A stretch of 10,926 bases of DNA, taken from contig JAITJV010000282.1 of the NCBI GenBank assembly GCA_031278755.1, positions 1 through 10,926 of the forward strand. The letters are read 5' to 3'. Under the pieces are notes generated by a model. The model was given only the letters and a program-made list of their open reading frames with translations. It was not told where the DNA came from and did no database searches. Within the stretch, counting starts at the first letter, position 1. Every line of letters begins with the position of its first letter. The translations under genes were made by a program, and so were the position numbers. Of this stretch, positions 7,550-10,926 are shown in pieces. This DNA comes from Treponema sp. (GTDB taxonomy: Bacteria > Spirochaetota > Spirochaetia > Treponematales > Breznakiellaceae).

Positions 7550-7574
7550 GGATAAACCTCCTTTACCGATGCTG

Positions 7575-7607
7575 AAAAAAACCGGAGAAACATAAAAGTT
7601 TCTCCGG
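7575..7607 (-). terminator. Intrinsic terminator inside the operon, after the sugar-binding protein gene
   Basis: On the minus strand, CCGGAGAAAC (complement of 7598-7607), a 6-base loop TTTTAT, the perfectly complementary GTTTCTCCGG (complement of 7582-7591), then seven T (complement of 7575-7581). A 10-base perfect stem flush with a T run is a textbook Rho-independent terminator. It lies 17 bases after the binding protein stop and about 13 bases before the AGGAGG of the cupin gene. There is no room for a full promoter between terminator and gene, so the downstream genes depend on read-through or on a promoter further upstream. Confidence 0.88.
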
Positions 7608-7624
7608 CGTGATTTGATCTTGCG

Positions 7625-8920
7625 TTACCTTCTGGCCCGTTCCGCGGCGTGCGAAGCTTCGATGTTTTTCAAAGCCTGATCCACGGATTCGGCGCCCGTC
7701 ATGGCCTTCTGCAGTTCCACTTTCATTACCTCGATGGTAGGAATGGGGAATGCGTGATCCATGTACCCCATCTTGGGAAGGTTGGCCTGCATGGTAAGCG
7801 GTTCCGTCATAAAAATGGGAGCCAGTTGTATGGAGGCGTTGACCGCCGGGTTGCCGGTAAAGGTTCCTTCGTCTCTTGCAAGTGCCCGCGCATGCTCTTC
7901 GGTCGACATATAGTCCACCACATCATAGGCAGCCTGGAGGTTTTTTGTCTTGGAGTTTATAAAAATGACCATATCGCTCCAGAACTGCGTCCCCTTGGGG
8001 CTGGAATTTGCGTTGATCAGGGGCAGGGTAAAAGAACCCAATTCAAAGGGAACGCCGTTAATACCGCCATCGACATTGCTGCCCCACCATGTCCCGTTGT
8101 ACAGCATGGCGCAGATGCCGCCGATAAAGGACTGTATGGCCGCGTTATGATCCTGAGATTCCCATCCGGGGACAAAAGCGCCGCCCTTTGCCATGCGGAC
8201 CATGGCATCGACCGCCGCCCTTGCTTCGGGGGACGTATCCCAATGGGCCTGCCCGCTGTTCAGCCTGTCAATAAGGGAAGGATCGCTTGACTGGAGGAGA
8301 TAATCGCCAATCAACAATATGGCGGGCCAGCCGTCCCTGTCTCCAAAAGCGATGGGCTGCATGCCGTTCGCCTTGACCTGGGCGGCAATTTTAAGAAAAT
8401 CGTCAATAGTAATCCGGTTGGGTATCCTGATACCCATGGCGTCCAGCCTGGTTTTGTTGTAGTACACGGTCTGCCACAGATGCATCCCGGTTATACTGAT
8501 ACCGTAAACACGGCCGTTCTTGGAATTGGCAGCCTGAAATTCGGGGTAGGTCCGCTTGTCCCAGCCGCGTTTGAAATATTCATCGGTAATGTCCAGCGCG
8601 TAGCCCTGATCAATGTATTCGTGAAAAGTCTCGGCGGCATTTGTCATGGTTACGTCCGGAGCGGCGCCGGAGGCAAAACCAAGACGCGTCTGGGTTTTAA
8701 GATCCTCGCCCGGATAACGAACCCATTCGATGTCGTACTGGGGATACGTCTTGTGTATTCCTTCCTCATAGGCATTGATATTATCGGCCGTAGTAGACCA
8801 CCAAATAGTTACCTTCGGTTTTCCACTGTCGGATTTGCCTCCGGCGAAGACCGATGCAGGCACAAAAGCGATAATGGCCGCCGCAAGGGCCAATACCAAA
8901 AAGGCTCTGTTCTTTTTCAT
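7625..8920 (-). CDS. ABC sugar transporter, extracellular solute-binding protein (family 1)
   Basis: A 431-residue periplasmic binding protein that would capture a sugar or oligosaccharide and deliver it to the two permeases upstream. The N-terminus is an export signal: KKNR, a hydrophobic stretch (7-22) and a likely cut after VFA (A26), followed by a flexible GGKSDSGKPK linker. There is no cysteine near the cut, so it is not an obvious lipoprotein. The mature start VTIWWST (37-43), GAAPDVTMTN, the Trp- and Tyr-rich ligand cleft and the GNPAVN segment near residue 355 match family 1 sugar-binding proteins. The ATG at 8920 has GGAGG 7 bases upstream. It is third in the operon, behind both permeases, which is the reverse of the usual order, and is followed by a strong terminator. 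The ligand cannot be read from sequence. Confidence 0.92.
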   Translation of the reverse strand: MKKNRAFLVLALAAAIIAFVPASVFAGGKSDSGKPKVTIWWSTTADNINAYEEGIHKTYPQYDIEWVRYPGEDLKTQTRLGFASGAAPDVTMTNAAETFHEYIDQGYALDITDEYFKRGWDKRTYPEFQAANSKNGRVYGISITGMHLWQTVYYNKTRLDAMGIRIPNRITIDDFLKIAAQVKANGMQPIAFGDRDGWPAILLIGDYLLQSSDPSLIDRLNSGQAHWDTSPEARAAVDAMVRMAKGGAFVPGWESQDHNAAIQSFIGGICAMLYNGTWWGSNVDGGINGVPFELGSFTLPLINANSSPKGTQFWSDMVIFINSKTKNLQAAYDVVDYMSTEEHARALARDEGTFTGNPAVNASIQLAPIFMTEPLTMQANLPKMGYMDHAFPIPTIEVMKVELQKAMTGAESVDQALKNIEASHAAERARR

Positions 8921-8957
8921 TCTCTTTCCTCCATAAAATAAATTTGACGCTTATATA

Positions 8958-8981
8958 ATCACAAACCTAAAGGGCCGTGAT
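8958..8981 (-). other. Intergenic RNA hairpin between permease and binding-protein genes
   Basis: In the 67-base gap, the minus strand ATCACGGCC-CTTTA-GG(T)TTGTGAT can fold into a stem of about 9 pairs (five Watson-Crick, two G-U, then two G-C past a one-base bulge). No T run follows, so it is not an intrinsic terminator. It might stabilise the downstream binding-protein message. This role is inference. Confidence 0.35.
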
Positions 8982-8987
8982 ATTCAC

Positions 8988-9881
8988 TCAGTAACCGACG
9001 CTCTCTCTGACCTTGTCATTGATCCGGTTAAAAACATAGGTAAAGATAAATATCAGCAAGAACAAAACCGCCGCTATGGCCGTGGCATACCCGAATTTAT
9101 GATCGATAAAAGCCTGACGGAACATATACAGGGCGGAAACCATGGTAGCGTCCCCGGGGCCGCCGGCCGTCATGGTGTAGATCAGATCGAACGCCTTAAA
9201 ACCGCCTATAAGGTGGAGCATGGCGCAGGTAAAAATCGTAGGCAGCAAAAGGGGCAGAATAATCCTGAAAAACTGATTCACCTTGCCGGCGCCGTCCACG
9301 GCCGCGGCTTCCAAAAGTTCCCGCGGTATGTTCATCATGGCCGCCGAGGTAATCACCATGCCGAAACCGGACCACTGCCACACGGCGGGCACAAAGGCGG
9401 CAAAAATGGCGGTGTTCGCCCTGCCCAATAAATTCATGGGGTTCATGGGATCCATAAGGTTCATTCTTACCAAGAGGGCGTTCAGGAGGCCCATCGTAGG
9501 ATTAAAAATAAGCGACCAGAGCAGCCCCACCGCTACAAGGGACATCATCATGGGCATAAACAATATCGTCCGGTATAAACCGGCCATGAATCTGGCTTTC
9601 GTGGTGTATTCGATCAGTACGGCGAGCACAAGGCCGCCTATGGGCAGAACAACCGTACTAAGAAGGACCCACAAAAAAGTAAGCCTGAGGGAATGCCAGA
9701 ACGTCCTGTCGCGCAGGGCGTTTGCATAATTTGCAAGGCCGGCAAATTTACGGGGGCCCATGCCGCTCCATTCGTTAAGGGAAATATCCAGGGCCCCAAT
9801 CACGGGGTAGTACAGAAATACGATCAGCATTGCCGCCGCGGGAAGAATGAACAAATAGGGAGTGTAATTCCTTTTTTTCAT
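8988..9881 (-). CDS. ABC sugar transporter permease, MalF/UgpA type
   Basis: A 297-residue inner-membrane permease with six predicted helices (first ~9-30, others near 66-90, 104-126, 156-181, 208-230 and 266-286). The cytoplasmic EAA loop that docks the ATPase is intact: IPRELLEAAAVDGAG at 185-199, followed by FRIILPLLLP. The segment MTAGGPGDAT (237-246) is a hallmark of the MalF/UgpA side. It would pair with the MalG-type permease upstream. The ATG at 9881 is 4 bases after that gene's stop, and its GGG ribosome site lies inside the end of that gene, so the two are translationally linked. Residues 140-150 form an unusual Met/Asn/Pro-rich loop (MNLMDPMNPMN). No ATPase gene is adjacent; in such genomes a shared MsmK/UgpC-type ATPase often serves several transporters. 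Confidence 0.93.
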   Translation of the reverse strand: MKKRNYTPYLFILPAAAMLIVFLYYPVIGALDISLNEWSGMGPRKFAGLANYANALRDRTFWHSLRLTFLWVLLSTVVLPIGGLVLAVLIEYTTKARFMAGLYRTILFMPMMMSLVAVGLLWSLIFNPTMGLLNALLVRMNLMDPMNPMNLLGRANTAIFAAFVPAVWQWSGFGMVITSAAMMNIPRELLEAAAVDGAGKVNQFFRIILPLLLPTIFTCAMLHLIGGFKAFDLIYTMTAGGPGDATMVSALYMFRQAFIDHKFGYATAIAAVLFLLIFIFTYVFNRINDKVRESVGY

Positions 9882-9885
9882 TGTA

Positions 9886-10725
9886 TTATCCCTTTACCGC
9901 CCCGGCGGTTAAGCCCCTGATAAAATATTTCTGTAAAAAGAGGTACAGAACCAGAACGGGTATCACCGTCATTGAAAGGGCGGCGAACGCGCCGGACCAG
10001 TCGCTTTGATATGAACTGAAGAAATTTTTCAGTTCCAGGGTTATAGTCCGGGAATCGGCGCGGTTAAGAAAAGTAAGGGACAAAAGGTATTCGTTCCAGA
10101 TTCCCAGGGCCTGAAAGATGACGACGCTTGCAAAAATCGGCATGGTAAGGGGGATCAGTATCTTGAAAAAATACTGAAGCCGCGAACATCCGTCTATCTC
10201 CGTAGAATCGTCTATTTCCCTGGGTATCTCCTTAAACGCGTTCACAAAAAGAAGGGTAGAAAACGGGATGCCCCCTGCGGATACCGCCAAAATAACCGAC
10301 CACAAATTCCCCAAAAGCCGCATGTTACGAAACAAAACAAACAGGGGGATAAGGATGATCTGGGCCGATACAATCTGGCCGGAGATAATAAACATGTATA
10401 AAAAGCCCCTGGCCTTAAAGCGCATGCGGGCAAGGGGATACGCGGCAAAGGAAGACAGCGAGACAATGATTGTTGTCGTAATTACGGTAAGAAAAATCGT
10501 ATTTTTAAGGGCATAATCAAAATGCGCCTTTCCCCAGGCGCGGGCAAACACGCTGAAATCAAAGTTTTTGGGTATATCCAGCGGATTCTGGTACAACTCA
10601 TTCGTAGTACGAAATGAATTCATGATCATCCACAAAAAAGGGAAAAAACAGCCGATCATGATAAGTATCATAAAGATTGAAATTATAAGCCGGCTCGCAT
10701 TTAACGACTTGTTCTTAACCTGCAT
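9886..10725 (-). CDS. ABC sugar transporter permease, MalG/UgpE type
   Basis: A 279-residue inner-membrane permease with six predicted helices and a periplasmic loop after the first helix (FRTTNELYQNPLDIP), typical of MalG-type proteins. The EAA loop at ~166-179 reads EIPREIDDSTEIDG and is followed by FFKILIPL. The EAA triplet itself is degenerate (DST) but the Gly and the LP-like end are kept. The C-terminus FIRGLTAGAVKG is the classic family ending. It is the first gene of the operon. I chose ATG 10725 because GGAG lies 5 bases upstream. A GTG at 10731, two codons earlier and in frame, also has a GGAG 9 bases upstream, so the start is uncertain by two codons. Confidence 0.92.
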   Translation of the reverse strand: MQVKNKSLNASRLIISIFMILIMIGCFFPFLWMIMNSFRTTNELYQNPLDIPKNFDFSVFARAWGKAHFDYALKNTIFLTVITTTIIVSLSSFAAYPLARMRFKARGFLYMFIISGQIVSAQIILIPLFVLFRNMRLLGNLWSVILAVSAGGIPFSTLLFVNAFKEIPREIDDSTEIDGCSRLQYFFKILIPLTMPIFASVVIFQALGIWNEYLLSLTFLNRADSRTITLELKNFFSSYQSDWSGAFAALSMTVIPVLVLYLFLQKYFIRGLTAGAVKG

Positions 10726-10764
10726 TATCACTCCGTTTTACTCCGAAATTCCTATAATAATAAG

Positions 10765-10777
10765 TTAAACCGTCTAA
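10765..10777. promoter_or_regulatory. Candidate operator palindrome just downstream of the operon start site
   Basis: TTAAACCGTCTAA is a 13-base palindrome with five of six pairs matching around a central C. It falls about 14-26 bases past the inferred transcription start, where a LacI- or ROK-type repressor could block the polymerase. Only the symmetry and position are seen; the protein is not in the window. Confidence 0.35.
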
Positions 10778-10797
10778 ATTAATGCAACTAAGCTATA

Positions 10798-10826
10798 AGG
10801 ATAAACCCACTTCACTTATTTGTCAA
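10798..10826 (-). promoter_or_regulatory. Main sigma-70-type promoter of the sugar operon
   Basis: The minus strand carries a perfect TTGACA (complement of 10821-10826) as -35, a 17-base spacer and TATCCT (complement of 10798-10803, 4 of 6 consensus bases) as -10. The inferred start near 10791 gives a leader of about 65 bases before the first permease. A perfect -35 with a weak -10 fits a regulated promoter. Confidence 0.65.
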
Positions 10827-10844
10827 GAAAATTTTTCCCCTTGT

Positions 10845-10863
10845 TTCCTGTAAATTACGGGAA
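10845..10863. promoter_or_regulatory. Candidate regulator site: 19-base imperfect palindrome upstream of the promoter
   Basis: TTCCTGTAAATTACGGGAA has eight of nine pairs matching around a central A. It lies about 55-70 bases upstream of the inferred start, a usual place for an activator. It could instead belong to the end of an upstream gene. There is no T or A run of the kind that would make it a terminator. Confidence 0.35.
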
Positions 10864-10926
10864 CCGCCGCATATTGACATTTGCTCATATAGGCAGCGCC
10901 CTTTGGGCCCAGAGGGTGTTGATGAA

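Noticed and set aside
7649..8290. 213-codon plus-strand open frame inside the binding-protein gene
   Set aside because: Antisense to a clear family 1 solute-binding protein, with no recognisable motif of its own.
10823..10924. Second minus-strand open frame at the right edge (33 codons, ending in QGEKFS)
   Set aside because: It runs through the upstream palindrome into the -35 hexamer and has mixed third-base use; the alternative frame ending at 10885 looks more gene-like.
1..10926. CRISPR arrays, transposases, tRNA genes, phage or toxin-antitoxin genes
   Set aside because: No direct-repeat array, inverted-repeat ends, cloverleaf or matching protein was seen; the window is fully explained by metabolic genes.

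Overview
The window reads almost entirely on the minus strand and carries one large carbohydrate uptake and catabolism locus, followed by the start of a separately transcribed malQ. The genes fit a host-associated or gut spirochaete of the Treponema type. The evidence is near-balanced base composition, the wording of the MalQ N-terminus, a sugar-binding protein with a Treponema-style export signal (VFA followed by GGKSDSG), and ABC permeases with no ATPase beside them. This placement is inference from style, not from a search.

In transcription order (high to low coordinates): an upstream regulatory region (10732-10926) with a good sigma-70 promoter and several palindromes; two ABC sugar permeases (MalG-type, then MalF-type) and a periplasmic sugar-binding protein; a textbook intrinsic terminator (7575-7607); a cupin-fold sugar-isomerase-like protein; a 690-residue cytoplasmic glycoside-hydrolase-like protein (GHL6-like barrel plus beta-galactosidase trimerisation domain); a xylose-isomerase-like TIM-barrel epimerase/isomerase; two zinc-dependent medium-chain dehydrogenases that overlap by 4 bases, the first resembling galactitol-1-phosphate 5-dehydrogenase; a ribulose-phosphate 3-epimerase family enzyme; a strong terminator (423-456); and then the promoter and first 106 codons of 4-alpha-glucanotransferase (malQ), cut by the window edge.

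The likely logic is as follows. An oligosaccharide or glycoside is bound in the periplasm and imported by the ABC system, powered by an ATPase encoded elsewhere. It is cleaved in the cytoplasm by the GHL6-like enzyme. The released sugar or polyol is then rearranged by the cupin and TIM-barrel enzymes, oxidised and reduced by the two dehydrogenases, and passed through the epimerase to the pentose phosphate or hexulose phosphate pool. No kinase, aldolase or regulator is present in the window and the substrate cannot be read from the sequence. The combination of catabolic enzymes is the most interesting part: it does not match a named pathway that I recognise.

The nine genes before malQ are tightly packed (gaps of -4 to 75 bases). 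No gene-free stretch exceeds about 200 bases. I saw no rRNA, tRNA, CRISPR array, insertion sequence or attachment site.
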